Notes: generated from the sequence alone by a model not told the origin. A DNA stretch of 64,000 nucleotides from Tatumella ptyseos ATCC 33301 (GCF_000735525.1 NZ_JMPR01000008.1:112298-176297), one strand, 5' to 3'. Counted from the stretch's first letter, positions 40,669 through 50,264 are shown. Numbers and translations: made by a program.

Positions 40669-40830
40669 TCTGCCTGTACAGAACAGTTGGCCTATGATGA
40701 TGGAACCTATTGCAACGTCCGGGCCATGAAATGGCTACAGGTATGTCCGAATCTCCGGTTTGTCACCCCCCACGGCGCTGCCATCCGGGTACAAAACGTC
40801 TTTTATAATGACATTTTCCCCCTCCCCGCT
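40669..40830 (+). pseudogene. Remnant of an OprB porin 3' end
   Basis: This stretch clearly resembles the last ~165 bases of the intact porin gene at about 36440-36605. Shared blocks include CTGCCTGTACAGA, CAACGTCCGGG and ATGAAATGGCTACAGGTA-GTCCGAATCT. In translation the remnant reads CNVRAMKWLQVCPNLRFVTPHGAAIRVQNVF against the intact YNVRVTKWLQVRPNLQLVAAPGAVSQVQNAF. The frame has no porin start, the barrel-closing strand is lost and several conserved residues have changed, so it is decayed. It lies in the same orientation on the other side of the dehydrogenase operon, making the operon flanked by two direct porin copies. Confidence 0.8.
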
Positions 40831-40903
40831 ACACTGATTGCCTGTAAAAAGTACAGAATGACGGGGTTATTTTCCCGGCAAACCACCCGATGGAGGCCAT
40901 ACA

Positions 40904-41506
40904 GTGAAATCACCGAATGACAGAGTCCGGATAGTCGATGTCAGAACGCTTTCTGATGACTGGTATCTGCTGGAGAAATATACCTTTGATTTTCAGCGCC
41001 ATGACGGTTCGTGGCAGCGGTTAAATCGTGAAGCCTATGATCACGGTGACGGTGCGGCCGTGTTACTTTTCAACCGCGAGAAAGGCACCGTAATACTGAC
41101 CCGCCAATTCAGGTTGCCCGCGTATATTAATGGCGGCGAAGGCATGCTGATTGAGGTCGCTGCCGGATTGCTGGAAGCAAAAGACCCTGAGTCCCGTGTA
41201 CGTCAGGAGGCTGAAGAGGAAACCGGTTACCGGATAAGTCACGTCAGGAAAGTCTTTGAGGCCTGGATGAGTCCCGGATCGGTCACCGAAAAGTTACACC
41301 TGTTTGTCGCGGAATATCACCCGGAAGACCGGGTTTCGCGGGGAGGCGGACTGAAAGAGGAAGGCGAAGATTTGGAAGTGCTTGAAATGCCTTTTACCGA
41401 GGCTATGCAGGCCATGAATAACGGTACCATCAATGACGGGAAAACTATTATGCTGCTGCAGTACGCGGCCCTGAATCAGTTAATGTCACCCTCTATTGAC
41501 CAGTAA
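40904..41506 (+). CDS. nudK: GDP-mannose pyrophosphatase NudK (Nudix hydrolase)
   Basis: A 200-residue Nudix enzyme that splits GDP-mannose to GMP and mannose-1-phosphate. The Nudix box is GLLEAKDPESRVRQEAEEETGY at about 87-108, with the catalytic REAEEE-type segment reading RQEAEEE. The NudK-type beginning (VRIVDVRTLSDDWYLLEKYTFDF) and the GGEGMLIEVAAG segment match E. coli NudK. The first codon is GTG, with TGGAGG 7 bases upstream. Stands alone between the dehydrogenase island and the acid phosphatase. Confidence 0.9.
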   Translation: MKSPNDRVRIVDVRTLSDDWYLLEKYTFDFQRHDGSWQRLNREAYDHGDGAAVLLFNREKGTVILTRQFRLPAYINGGEGMLIEVAAGLLEAKDPESRVRQEAEEETGYRISHVRKVFEAWMSPGSVTEKLHLFVAEYHPEDRVSRGGGLKEEGEDLEVLEMPFTEAMQAMNNGTINDGKTIMLLQYAALNQLMSPSIDQ

Positions 41507-41674
41507 TCATGCCTGCCCCCCTGAAATCAGGCAAGAGGGACAGGGTAAGCGGGAAAATTTTATGAAAGACCGGCCAGAAAAGGTATCGGATACCGGTCGT
41601 AGCACCGGTACATTCTTTACTTCACATGGGGATCCCGGTCAGTCTGTGATAAATAAAGTATCGACCTTATGCCC

Positions 41675-42424
41675 TCATTGTTTCCAGGGGGTCAATGTGG
41701 CATCCGTCCAGGAACCATAGGCCGCATTCGGTAACACAATCCAGTCATCCGCAAAATGTGCTTCATTCTCTGCGACCAGCTGACGCTGCTGCTCGGTTGT
41801 TTTTTTATTCTTAAATTGCGCTGAGAGATCCGGCAGGCTGTCACCGAATAACATAATGATGGAGTAGTGCTGACGGATGGTGGCGCGTCTGACCTGCTTA
41901 GATGCGGTATCCAGCATAACATTATCTTCTGATACCTGAGGTAACCCCAGCGAACGGAGTAATGCCAGAGTCTGTGCTTTATTCGCCTGACTGCGATCGG
42001 AGACATAAAAAATATGCACCTTTTTCGCATTCACGGCCTGCAGAAACGCTTTTGCGCCGGGGATAAGCCCGGGATGTCCCGATTTCTCCCATGCATCCCA
42101 CGTATCCCAGCGGGTGAAATCGTGGCAATTTTCGATATCCCTGACCATTAACGGCGTATTGTCCAGCACGGTTTCATCTAAATCCATCACCACTGCCGCT
42201 TTTTCCGGGTCCGCCAGTCGGGCGACTTTTGCCTGAAAGGTCTGCTGTGCAAATTTATAGGTCTGCAACTGCAGAGCCATAATTTCTGCAGATTTCTGCT
42301 GATAACGGAGTGCCATTTCATAGGTTTTCGGGGCACAGACTGAAGGGACATCAGCACTTCGGGAAGAAAAACTTACCAGCGGGAGTAAAATGAGGGGCAG
42401 GATTTTTAACTTATTTTTCATCAT
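41675..42424 (-). CDS. Periplasmic HAD-type acid phosphatase (subfamily IIIB)
   Basis: A 249-residue secreted phosphomonoesterase. The N-terminus MMKNKLKILPLILLPLVSFSSRSA looks like a cleavable signal; no lipobox precedes a cysteine, so it is not clearly a P4-type lipoprotein. The HAD motif I DLDETVLDN with nucleophile Asp is near residue 81. FYVSDRS (motif II) is near 140 and LFGDSLPDL (motif IV) near 192. Related enzymes hydrolyse nucleotides and other phosphate esters. A Pho-box-like site lies 43-61 bases before the ATG, so induction in low phosphate together with pstSCAB is likely. Convergent with nudK. Confidence 0.85.
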   Translation of the reverse strand: MMKNKLKILPLILLPLVSFSSRSADVPSVCAPKTYEMALRYQQKSAEIMALQLQTYKFAQQTFQAKVARLADPEKAAVVMDLDETVLDNTPLMVRDIENCHDFTRWDTWDAWEKSGHPGLIPGAKAFLQAVNAKKVHIFYVSDRSQANKAQTLALLRSLGLPQVSEDNVMLDTASKQVRRATIRQHYSIIMLFGDSLPDLSAQFKNKKTTEQQRQLVAENEAHFADDWIVLPNAAYGSWTDATLTPWKQ

Positions 42425-42466
42425 GTTCGCTCTCTCTGAATATTTTCGGGCAGACTACACTGACGG

Positions 42467-42485
42467 TATGACAATTTTATGACCA
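42467..42485 (-). promoter_or_regulatory. Putative Pho box of the acid phosphatase gene
   Basis: On the minus strand TGGTCATAAAATTGTCATA agrees with the distal pstS Pho box at 16 of 19 positions. A TAGTCT element 9 bases downstream could be the -10 hexamer at the spacing used by PhoB-activated promoters. Confidence 0.7.
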
Positions 42486-42540
42486 ACGCAAATCACCGGG
42501 GCTATCCCCCGCCAGGATAAATGTATCCCGTCATTGAAAT

Positions 42541-42559
42541 GATAACTATTCTCATATTA
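42541..42559 (+). promoter_or_regulatory. Weak Fur-box-like site before fecI
   Basis: GATAACTATTCTCATATTA matches about 12 of 19 positions of the Fur consensus and lies about 38 bases before the chosen fecI start, in the place of the Fur-controlled fecI promoter of E. coli. Confidence 0.5.
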
Positions 42560-42596
42560 ATATGCAGCCTGATCTTAACCTGTGACGCCTGATGCC

Positions 42597-43118
42597 ATGA
42601 CTGACTCCGCCATTTCTTCTGCTGCCCTGACGCTGGATAAACTCTATCATTCACATCATGGCTGGTTAACGGTCTGGCTTACCCGGAAATTACACTCCGC
42701 TTTTGATGCCGAAGACGTTGCGCATGACACTTTTTTACGGCTTTTCGGGAAAGATACAATACCCACTATCCGCGACCCGAAATCTTTTCTTTGTACCGTA
42801 GCGAAACGGGTAATGGTTGACCTTTTCCGCCGCCAGGCACTGGAACAAAGCTATTTACAGATGCTGGCCTCTCTGCCGGAAGCGCAGCAACCGTCAGAAG
42901 AAATCCGCCAGATCCAGCTGGAGACCCTGCAACAGGTCGATCGCATGCTGGATACTCTCAGTGAAAAAAGCCGTAAGGCTTTTCTGCTCTCTCAGCTGGA
43001 CGGCATGCAATATCGCGATATTGCAGAAGTCCTGGGCGTATCGGTCAGTTCAGTGAAGAAATATATCGCCAAAGCCACTGAGCACTGTCTGCTCTTCCGG
43101 CTGGAGAATGGGCTGTAA
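42597..43118 (+). CDS. fecI: Extracytoplasmic-function sigma factor FecI
   Basis: A 173-residue ECF sigma factor that directs RNA polymerase to the fecA promoter when ferric citrate is sensed. Start at the ATG 42597, which lines up with E. coli FecI (LTLDKLYHSHHGWLTVWLTRKL after ten residues); an earlier GTG at 42582 is possible. Region 2 is DAEDVAHDTFLRLFGK...RDPKSFLCTVAKRVMVDLFRR and region 4 is LSQLDGMQYRDIAEVLGVSVSSVKKYIAKATEHCLLF. Its stop overlaps the fecR ATG by one base. Confidence 0.95.
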   Translation: MTDSAISSAALTLDKLYHSHHGWLTVWLTRKLHSAFDAEDVAHDTFLRLFGKDTIPTIRDPKSFLCTVAKRVMVDLFRRQALEQSYLQMLASLPEAQQPSEEIRQIQLETLQQVDRMLDTLSEKSRKAFLLSQLDGMQYRDIAEVLGVSVSSVKKYIAKATEHCLLFRLENGL

Positions 43119-44077
43119 TGCAGAGTTCGCTGACAGAGGCCAGACGGCGGGCACTACGCTCGGCATCCCATTGGTATGCTCAGCTCAATGATCCGCAGGT
43201 GACCCCACAGCAGACCCGTCAATGGCAGCAGTGGGTGAACGGTCATACCGACCATCAGTGGGCATGGCAACAGGTTGAAGCGCTGCGTCAGCAAATCACC
43301 GATCTGCCCGCCGGAACCGGTCGTTTTTTACTGAAAGACCCACCAGCCACACGTCGTTCGGTGCTGAAAGGCCTCCTTCTGCTCTTCGGTGGTGCTGCCA
43401 CCGGCTGGCCGTTATGGCGCTCAGAGATGGCTGAAGGTCTGCGGGCCGATTACCATACGGCGAAAGGACAGATGATGCAGCAGCAACTGGCTGACGGCTC
43501 GACTCTGATGCTGAATACCGGAAGTGCAGTCAATGTTCGTTTTGACCAGCAGCAACGTCTGATCCGGCTGCTGTATGGTGATATTGCCATTACCACCGGT
43601 AAAGACAGCCTGCACCGTCCGTTCCGGGTGCTGACCCGCCAGGGGCTGCTGACGGCTCTCGGGACAATCTTTTCCGTCCGGGAAGACGAGGAGAGTACAC
43701 TACTGACGGTCAGTGAGCATGCGGTGAAGGTCCGGTTACCGGATGCCCCCGGTCAGTTCAGGCTGGTATGTGCAGGGGAAAGTCTGCGCTTTACCCGCCA
43801 CGCTTTTTCAGCGATTCAACCGGCAGATCCGCAAGAAACCGGATGGCAACGGGGTACCCTCAGTTTCAGTGATCAACCGCTGAGTGAGGTGGTGGCGACA
43901 CTCTCCCGTTATCATCGCGGACTGATCCGCTGTACAGGCACCGCAGGGGAGTTTCGTCTGAGCGGTACCTTCCCGGCAGTCAATCTTAAAGCCACCCTGG
44001 CGGCCATTTCGGCAACACTGCCGGTGACTATCCATACCCTGACACAGTACGTTATCGTCATCAGCAACAAAAGCTGA
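43118..44077 (+). CDS. fecR: FecR anti-sigma/signal transducer
   Basis: A 319-residue inner-membrane regulator. The cytoplasmic N-terminal domain (DUF4880-like, about 8-50, with WQQWVNGHTDHQWAWQQVE) binds FecI. One membrane helix lies at about 84-104 (RRSVLKGLLLLFGGAATGWPL). The periplasmic FecR domain follows (VNVRFDQQQRLIRLLYGDIAITTGKD...FRVLTRQGLLTALGTIFSV) and contacts the N-terminal domain of FecA. Loaded FecA signals through FecR to release active FecI. Confidence 0.95.
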   Translation: MQSSLTEARRRALRSASHWYAQLNDPQVTPQQTRQWQQWVNGHTDHQWAWQQVEALRQQITDLPAGTGRFLLKDPPATRRSVLKGLLLLFGGAATGWPLWRSEMAEGLRADYHTAKGQMMQQQLADGSTLMLNTGSAVNVRFDQQQRLIRLLYGDIAITTGKDSLHRPFRVLTRQGLLTALGTIFSVREDEESTLLTVSEHAVKVRLPDAPGQFRLVCAGESLRFTRHAFSAIQPADPQETGWQRGTLSFSDQPLSEVVATLSRYHRGLIRCTGTAGEFRLSGTFPAVNLKATLAAISATLPVTIHTLTQYVIVISNKS

Positions 44078-44079
44078 AC

Positions 44080-44098
44080 GATAATAATAAAAATTATC
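44080..44098 (+). promoter_or_regulatory. Fur-box-like dyad before fecA
   Basis: GATAATAATAAAAATTATC matches 16 of 19 positions of the classic Fur box and is a near-perfect inverted repeat, 72 bases before the fecA ATG. In E. coli fecA itself is driven by FecI and Fur acts at fecI, so a good Fur box here suggests an added direct iron control. Confidence 0.7.
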
Positions 44099-44169
44099 AT
44101 TTCCTTTTGTCCTTTTGACGTTCTCATACGACTTCATCAGTGAATACTAAAAATTATGATGGAGAGAGT

Positions 44170-46533
44170 ATGACGACCTCAGACAGCGCATCCGTAAGAA
44201 GATCGCGGCAATCACCTTCTCTGGCTCTTTGGCTGCGCATGAGCCTGTTCAGCGGGATGGGCCTGTTCAGTACCGGTAGCTTCGCGGCTTCTCCCCCGCT
44301 AACGCATCACTATCAGCTTGCGGCGGGTTCTCTGGATAACACGCTGAACCAGTATGCCGCGCAGAGCGGAATTACTTTATCCGTGAAGGCAGAACTAACC
44401 CGCGGCAAGCAAAGTCATGGTCTGCAGGGTGACTACACGGTCGCAGACGGCCTGCAGGCACTGCTGACCGGAAGCCAGTTACAGGCCAAAGCATTAGGTC
44501 CCGGCAGCTGGACGCTGGAGCCTGTTCCCGCTATTCAGGGTAACTCAATGACCGTGGTGGGTGACTGGCTCGGAGAGGCCCGTGAAAGTGATGTCTTTGA
44601 ACATCCCGGTGCCCGCGATGTTATCCGCCGACAGGATTTTGCTAAAACCGGAGCAACCACAATACGCGATGTCATAAACCGTATCCCGGGCGTGAATGCA
44701 CCTGACAATAACGGGACCGGAAGCGATGACCTGGCGATGAATTTTGGTATTCGCGGATTAAATCCGCGTCTCGCAACACGTTCAACCATACTGATGGATG
44801 GCATTCCTGTGCCATATGCCCCGTATGGGCAGCCGCAACTGTCTCTGGCACCGGTATCTCTGGGGAACATGGATGCAGTCGACGTGGTACGGGATGGCGG
44901 TGCAGTGCGGTACGGACCGCAAAGTGTCGGCGGGGTCGTCAACTATGTCACCCGGGCTATCCCGAAAACCTTCGGGATAGAAGCCGGAGTCGAGGGTATG
45001 CTCAGCCCGACCTCATCACAGAACAGCCCGAAAGAAACCCATAACCTGATGGTCGGCGGCACCGCTGATAACGGTTTCGGCAGTGCCCTGCTCTATTCCG
45101 GGACCCGGGGCAGCGACTGGCGCCAGCATAGTGCGACCCGTATCGATGATATTATGCTCAAGAGCCGCTACGCGCCTGACGGTGTCAATACGTTTAACAG
45201 CCTGCTGCAATATTACGATGGCCGGGCCGACATGCCGGGAGGCCTCAGCCGGGCCGACTACCAGGCCAATCGCTGGCAGTCCACCCGTCCTTACGATCAG
45301 TTCTGGGGACGCAGAGAACTTGCCAGTCTCGGTTATCAGTACCAGCCGGATACGCAGCATAAATTTAATGTGCAGGGGTTCCTCACGCATACACTGCGAA
45401 GCGGCTATCTTGAACAGGGTAAGAAGATCACCCTTTCCCCCCGGGAGTACTGGGTAAGAGGTATTGAGCCACGCTACAGTCAGAGTTTCCTGTCTGATGG
45501 CGGCGTTGCTCAGGAAATCAGTGTCGGTTACCGCTATATCAGCGAATCCAGCCATGAAATGCGTTACTACACACCCACGACCGGTGGGGTCGTACCGACC
45601 GCCTATAGCCCGTACGACCGGGATACGCGCTCAGGCACAGAAGCCCATGCATTCTATGCCGATGACCGTATTGATATGGGTAACTGGACGATTACCCCGG
45701 GAATGCGTTTTGAGCATATCGAGTCGTTTCAGAATAATGCTCTGACTCATACACACCAGCAAATCAGCTATAACGCACCGTTACCGGCGCTGAGCGTACT
45801 CTATCATCTTACCGATAGCTGGAACCTGTATGCCAATACCGAAGGCTCGTTCGGTACTGTGCAATATAGTCAGATTGGTAAAGCGGTCAGCAGCGGGAGT
45901 ATCGGGCCGGAAAAAGCACGGACCTGGGAAACCGGAACCCGATACGATGATGGTTATCTGAGTGCTGAAGCCGGGATCTTCCTGATTAATTTCAATAATC
46001 AGTATGACTCAGACCAGATTACTGACTCTGTCACGGCCCGCGGAAAAACCCGTCACAGCGGGCTGGAATCTCAGGTCCGTTATGATATGTCAGCGCTGTC
46101 TCCGGCACTGGATGATCTTTCGGTCTATGCCAGCTACGCCTATGTGAATGCTGTGATCCTTGAACATGGGGAGACTTACGGTAATCAGGTGCCCTTTTCC
46201 CCGAAACATAAAGGGGTCGTGGGCCTCGATTACACTCCGGGGCAATGGCGTTTTAATCTGAACGGTGAGTATCAGTCGTCACAATTCGCCGATAACGCCA
46301 ATACCGTGGCAGAAAGTGCCGATGGCAGTACCGGGCGTATTGCCGGTTATATGCTGTGGGGCGCTCGTGTCGGATATGATTTTGGCCCGCGTTATTCAAA
46401 TCTGAAGGTGGGCTTCGGGGTCAAAAATATGTTCGATCAGCCGTATTTTGTCCGTTCTTATGACGATAACAATAAAGGGCTGTATGCCGGTGAGCCGCGC
46501 ACATTCTACATGCAGGCTTCAGTGAAACTATAA
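44170..46533 (+). CDS. fecA: TonB-dependent ferric citrate receptor FecA
   Basis: A 787-residue outer-membrane receptor. The start is the ATG at 44170 with a GGAGAG site. A signal peptide ends near SFAA (residue about 41). The N-terminal STN signalling domain ([42 protein letters not shown]) is present, so it can signal to FecR. The TonB box region is MTVVGDWLG. The plug holds [36 protein letters not shown], and the 22-strand barrel ends in QASVKL. Very close to E. coli FecA across its length, which supports the citrate substrate. No fecBCDE genes follow. Confidence 0.95.
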   Translation: MTTSDSASVRRSRQSPSLALWLRMSLFSGMGLFSTGSFAASPPLTHHYQLAAGSLDNTLNQYAAQSGITLSVKAELTRGKQSHGLQGDYTVADGLQALLTGSQLQAKALGPGSWTLEPVPAIQGNSMTVVGDWLGEARESDVFEHPGARDVIRRQDFAKTGATTIRDVINRIPGVNAPDNNGTGSDDLAMNFGIRGLNPRLATRSTILMDGIPVPYAPYGQPQLSLAPVSLGNMDAVDVVRDGGAVRYGPQSVGGVVNYVTRAIPKTFGIEAGVEGMLSPTSSQNSPKETHNLMVGGTADNGFGSALLYSGTRGSDWRQHSATRIDDIMLKSRYAPDGVNTFNSLLQYYDGRADMPGGLSRADYQANRWQSTRPYDQFWGRRELASLGYQYQPDTQHKFNVQGFLTHTLRSGYLEQGKKITLSPREYWVRGIEPRYSQSFLSDGGVAQEISVGYRYISESSHEMRYYTPTTGGVVPTAYSPYDRDTRSGTEAHAFYADDRIDMGNWTITPGMRFEHIESFQNNALTHTHQQISYNAPLPALSVLYHLTDSWNLYANTEGSFGTVQYSQIGKAVSSGSIGPEKARTWETGTRYDDGYLSAEAGIFLINFNNQYDSDQITDSVTARGKTRHSGLESQVRYDMSALSPALDDLSVYASYAYVNAVILEHGETYGNQVPFSPKHKGVVGLDYTPGQWRFNLNGEYQSSQFADNANTVAESADGSTGRIAGYMLWGARVGYDFGPRYSNLKVGFGVKNMFDQPYFVRSYDDNNKGLYAGEPRTFYMQASVKL

Positions 46534-46564
46534 TCTCCTGGCAGGAAAAAGAGTCGGTGACTTT

Positions 46565-46592
46565 CCCCCGTGGGCGATGATGCCCGCGGGGG
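46565..46592. terminator. Hairpin between convergent fecA and the hydrolase gene
   Basis: CCCCCGTGGGC-GATGAT-GCCCGCGGGGG, an 11-bp stem with one G-T pair, in the 66-base gap between convergent genes. No strong U-run. Confidence 0.6.
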
Positions 46593-46599
46593 AGCAATA

Positions 46600-47319
46600 T
46601 CAGAAGACTTCAGCTAATAAAGCAAACATCGCTTTAAAAGCACGGTCACTGACATCCGCATTGTATTCGGCAACGCCTTCAACATTCGCGTTCACATCCG
46701 TGAAGGAGTGAACAGCACCTTTATAGCTGTGCAGTTTCCAGTCGACGTTAGCAGACAGCATTTCCTGCGCAAAGGCCGGAAGCTGTTCGCGAGGTACCAG
46801 CGGATCGCCGGCCCCATCCAGCACCAGGACGGACCCCTGGATCTTCTTCGCATCATACTGACCGCAGGTATCCAGTCCGCCGTGGAAAGAAACGGCCGCT
46901 TTAATATCCGCGCCACTGCGTGCCAGTTCCAGGACATTGTGTCCGCCTAAACAAAAACCGAAGGCCGCAATTTTCTCAGCAATGACAGGTGCCTCGGTCT
47001 GTGCTTTCAGGGCATCAATCGCCAGCGCCATACGTCCGACTTCCTGCGGGGTATTTTTAACTGTCATCATAATTTCACCGGCCTCTTCTGCGGAAGACGG
47101 ACGTTTGCCCTGCCCGTACAGGTCGGCAATCAGCACAACATACCCCTGAGCCACCGCTTTCTCTGCCAGTGAGACAGAAGCATCGGTGACACCCATCCAG
47201 TTAGGGGCCATTACTAAGCCTGGTGCCGCAACTTTGCTGCTGGCATCAAATACCAGGATACCTTCTAAGTCGGTGCTGTTGTCACGATAAACGATTTTTT
47301 TCGATTGAATATGGCTCAT
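46600..47319 (-). CDS. Dienelactone hydrolase family protein
   Basis: A 239-residue alpha/beta hydrolase. The nucleophile motif is FGFCLGGHNV with Cys near 122, the Cys-type elbow of dienelactone hydrolases. The acid is expected near VLDGAGDPLVP (about 172) and the histidine in SYKGAVHSFTD (about 205). The natural substrate is unknown; many bacterial members have no proven role in chlorocatechol breakdown. It stands alone, convergent with fecA and divergent from dctA. Confidence 0.85.
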   Translation of the reverse strand: MSHIQSKKIVYRDNSTDLEGILVFDASSKVAAPGLVMAPNWMGVTDASVSLAEKAVAQGYVVLIADLYGQGKRPSSAEEAGEIMMTVKNTPQEVGRMALAIDALKAQTEAPVIAEKIAAFGFCLGGHNVLELARSGADIKAAVSFHGGLDTCGQYDAKKIQGSVLVLDGAGDPLVPREQLPAFAQEMLSANVDWKLHSYKGAVHSFTDVNANVEGVAEYNADVSDRAFKAMFALLAEVF

Positions 47320-47684
47320 ATGTTTTCCTGATCAGGTGAATAAACGTAAAAATGGTTCTGTCACGCGGTACAGGCGCTCTGCCGTGCACACACCATGACT
47401 GATAATCGCTTCCGGTGCAAAAATTCCCGTTATAAGCATCTGTGCTGTTTTAATAATATGCCACAGACAGAAAATTCCCGTTTCATCCCCATTGCGGATT
47501 ATAGATACCGGTAAACGGTATGATCCCCGAATGAACACACTGAAGCGAGTCAGTTCATAAAACTACCAATTTTTACTTTAACACTGTGATGATATTTGCT
47601 TTTAATTAACATGCTGTTACTTTTTAGCGCGTAGTTGATAGCGACTATAAAAATAAACGTCATACTTATAAGACTGGAATCATT
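47320..47684. other. Divergent control region between the hydrolase gene and dctA
   Basis: 365 bases without a credible gene. An open frame at 47332-47538 on the minus strand lacks a recognisable product. The dctA-proximal 110 bases are AT-rich and must hold its promoter; no operator could be assigned with confidence. Confidence 0.4.
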
Positions 47685-48938
47685 ATGAAAAAAACGCTGT
47701 TCAGCAGCCTCTATATCCAGGTGATCATCGCCATTGCATTGGGTATTTCATTGGGTCATTTTTATCCGGACATCGGAACACAGATGAAGCCTTTCGGGGA
47801 TGGCTTTATCAAACTGATTAAAATGGTAATAGCACCGGTGATTTTCTGTACTGTCGTGACAGGCATTGCCGGAATGGAGAGTATGAAAGCCGTCGGCCGG
47901 ACAGGGGCGATTGCACTGCTCTATTTTGAAATTGTCAGCACCCTGGCACTGATTATCGGGCTGATTATCGTCAATATTGCCAATCCCGGTGGTGGTATGA
48001 ATATTAACCCCGCCAGTCTGGATGCCTCGGCCATCGCCACCTATGCCGAACAGGCAAAGAGTCAGGGAGTCGTGCCTTTCCTGCTTGATATCATTCCAAA
48101 CAGCGTTATCGGAGCCTTTGCCAGCGGTAATATTCTGCAGATCCTGATGTTCGCCATTTTATTCGGTTTTGCCCTCCATCGCCTGGGGAATACCGGTCAG
48201 TTAGTGTTCAATGTCATTGAACACTTTTCTAAGGTGATTTTCGGCATCATCAATATGATCATGCGCCTCGCGCCGATAGGGGCCTTCGGGGCAATGGCAT
48301 TTACTATCGGTAAATATGGCATCAGCTCTCTGTTACAGCTGGGCCAGTTGATTATCTGCTTCTACATTACCTGTGTTCTGTTTGTCGTGATCGTCCTCGG
48401 GGCGATTGCCCGCTACACAGGTTTCAATATTTTTAAATTTATCAGCTACATCAAAGATGAACTGCTGATCGTGCTGGGAACGTCCTCCTCCGAATCCGTC
48501 CTGCCGCGCATGCTGGATAAAATGGAAGCGCTGGGCTGTAAGAAGTCTGTGGTAGGTCTGGTGATCCCGACGGGGTACTCGTTTAATCTCGATGGCACCT
48601 CGATTTATCTGACGATGGCGGCGGTCTTTATTGCCCAGGCGACCAACACGCATATGGATATTTTCCATCAGATAACCTTGCTGGTGATCCTGCTGTTGTC
48701 ATCGAAAGGGGCTGCGGGCGTGACCGGCAGTGGTTTTATCGTTCTGGCAGCCACACTTTCTGCCGTGGGTACACTCCCGGTCGCCGGTCTGGCACTGATT
48801 CTGGGCATTGACCGTTTTATGTCTGAAGCCCGTGCTCTGACTAACCTGATTGGTAACGGCGTAGCGACAATTTTCGTGGCTAAGCGCGTGGGTGAGCTGG
48901 ACGAGCAAAAAATGCATGACACCCTGAACGGTAAATAA
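47685..48938 (+). CDS. dctA: C4-dicarboxylate:proton/sodium symporter DctA
   Basis: A 417-residue inner-membrane DAACS-family carrier importing succinate, fumarate, malate and aspartate aerobically. Family hallmarks are [17 protein letters not shown]-like [18 protein letters not shown] (about 47-64), the serine-rich reentrant loop [17 protein letters not shown] (about 266-282), [25 protein letters not shown] (about 297-321) and the second loop [20 protein letters not shown] (about 344-363). Closely follows E. coli DctA, with a C-terminal tail about ten residues shorter. Confidence 0.95.
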   Translation: MKKTLFSSLYIQVIIAIALGISLGHFYPDIGTQMKPFGDGFIKLIKMVIAPVIFCTVVTGIAGMESMKAVGRTGAIALLYFEIVSTLALIIGLIIVNIANPGGGMNINPASLDASAIATYAEQAKSQGVVPFLLDIIPNSVIGAFASGNILQILMFAILFGFALHRLGNTGQLVFNVIEHFSKVIFGIINMIMRLAPIGAFGAMAFTIGKYGISSLLQLGQLIICFYITCVLFVVIVLGAIARYTGFNIFKFISYIKDELLIVLGTSSSESVLPRMLDKMEALGCKKSVVGLVIPTGYSFNLDGTSIYLTMAAVFIAQATNTHMDIFHQITLLVILLLSSKGAAGVTGSGFIVLAATLSAVGTLPVAGLALILGIDRFMSEARALTNLIGNGVATIFVAKRVGELDEQKMHDTLNGK

Positions 48939-48944
48939 TGTCTG

Positions 48945-48977
48945 CACTGTTCATCCCCGGAAAAGGGGTGAACAGTG
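48945..48977 (+). terminator. Hairpin after dctA
   Basis: CACTGTTCATCCCC and GGGGTGAACAGTG pair in a 13-bp stem with a short loop, starting 7 bases after the dctA stop. No U-run follows. Confidence 0.6.
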
Positions 48978-49106
48978 TCTCCCGGCAAGGCTTCCTGACA
49001 CTCTGTCTGACATTTCCCGGGTCCCTTTCTGCCATCACCTCTGTTAAATTGGACCCCTTCCCGGGATGACGGGACTCCTTAGCTAACAGACAGGCAGACA
49101 ACTGAA

Positions 49107-50225
49107 ATGAAATTTGCAAAAAAAATCATTTTTACATTAGCCATGATGGTGATACCGGTCGCGCCGACCCTGGCAGAGACAGTGACCGACCTGCTTAACA
49201 GACAAGTCAATATTCCGGACGTGCCCCATCATATTATGCTGGCAGATGCCCGTGCGATTGAGGCCATGAGCATCATCTTTAACGGCGACCCTTCGTCCAG
49301 CATCGCTGCCTGGGATGACTCCTTAAAGAAGAAATCACCGGACATTATGACGGCGTTTGCTTCCAACTTTCCTGCTCTGAAGAAGATCCCTACGTTTGGT
49401 AACCCTTACACCACCACCTTTGACGTCGAGAATGCCGTTGCCCGGAAAACGGACCTGGTCATTTTTGATATCGGTCTGGTCAGTAAGCTAAAGGATGAAG
49501 GGGTGATGGATAAGCTTAACAGCCTGCATATCCCGTATATTTTTATCGATTTCCGGCAGAAACCGTTACAGAACAGTGCAAAAAGCATCGAGCTACTGGG
49601 TGAAGTCTTCCATCAGCAGGAAAATACAACACGCTATCTGGATTTCTATCGTCAGAGAATGTCGCTGATTGAGAAACGCGTCGCTACCCTCAGCCCCCAA
49701 CAGCGCCCGACGGTGTTTATCGAGCGTAGTGCCGGCATCCTCGGTGATTTCTGTTGCAGCACTTTCGGTCAGGGCAGCATGGGCGAATTTGTCCAGGCGG
49801 CAGGGGGAATTAACCTGGGCGGTAAGCTGTTTGACGGGATGGGCGGCGATGTCACCCTGGAAAAAATTATTACCCTCAATCCGGACTTCTATTTGCTGAC
49901 CGGTGCAGACTGGCAGGGAAATCGCAAAGCATCGGCGTCAATTCCACTGGGCTACGGTCTCCCGTCCGGTGCCGCCAAAGAGAAACTGGCAGCACTGATG
50001 AACCGGACCGGATTTAACGTCCTGCAGGCAACGCAGAATCATCATGTGCTGGCCATTTACCATCAGTTCTATGATCTGCCTTCCAATGTGGTCGCGGTAG
50101 AAGCTATCGCTAAATTCCTGCATCCACAGTTATTTAAGGATATTGATCCGCAGGCAGACCTGGAAAATATTCATCAGAACTATATGGGTCTGAAGACCTC
50201 CGGAACCTTCTGGGTTTCTCAGTAA
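49107..50225 (+). CDS. Solitary iron/cobalamin-type ABC solute-binding protein
   Basis: A 372-residue periplasmic protein with a Sec signal (MKFAKKIIFTLAMMVIPVAPTLA). It has a type III (FecB/BtuF-like) binding fold seen in the pattern VTDLLNRQVNIPDVPHHIML, a TDLVIFDIG central segment and a C-terminal LTGADW...GYGLPSGAAKEKLAALMNRTGFNVLQATQNHHVLAIYHQFYDLPSNVVAVE. Ligand cannot be fixed; iron-chelate is the commonest for this family. No permease or ATPase gene is beside it. It lies 2.6 kb from fecA, which lacks its own FecB, but the length and divergence do not identify it as FecB. Confidence 0.8.
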   Translation: MKFAKKIIFTLAMMVIPVAPTLAETVTDLLNRQVNIPDVPHHIMLADARAIEAMSIIFNGDPSSSIAAWDDSLKKKSPDIMTAFASNFPALKKIPTFGNPYTTTFDVENAVARKTDLVIFDIGLVSKLKDEGVMDKLNSLHIPYIFIDFRQKPLQNSAKSIELLGEVFHQQENTTRYLDFYRQRMSLIEKRVATLSPQQRPTVFIERSAGILGDFCCSTFGQGSMGEFVQAAGGINLGGKLFDGMGGDVTLEKIITLNPDFYLLTGADWQGNRKASASIPLGYGLPSGAAKEKLAALMNRTGFNVLQATQNHHVLAIYHQFYDLPSNVVAVEAIAKFLHPQLFKDIDPQADLENIHQNYMGLKTSGTFWVSQ

Positions 50226-50230
50226 GGCAG

Positions 50231-50264
50231 CACCCCGTGGCTTTAGCTTCCCCGCCACGGGGTG
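50231..50264. terminator. Hairpin after the solute-binding protein gene
   Basis: CACCCCGTGGC and GCCACGGGGTG form an 11-bp perfect stem starting 5 bases after the stop, with a 12-base loop and no U-run. A second C/G-rich hairpin (50385-50412) lies near the end of the convergent lipoprotein gene. Confidence 0.55.

Noticed and set aside
41562-41720. 52-residue plus-strand ORF between nudK and the acid phosphatase
   Set aside because: Overlaps the 3' end of the phosphatase gene on the other strand, with low-complexity polar sequence and no family signal.
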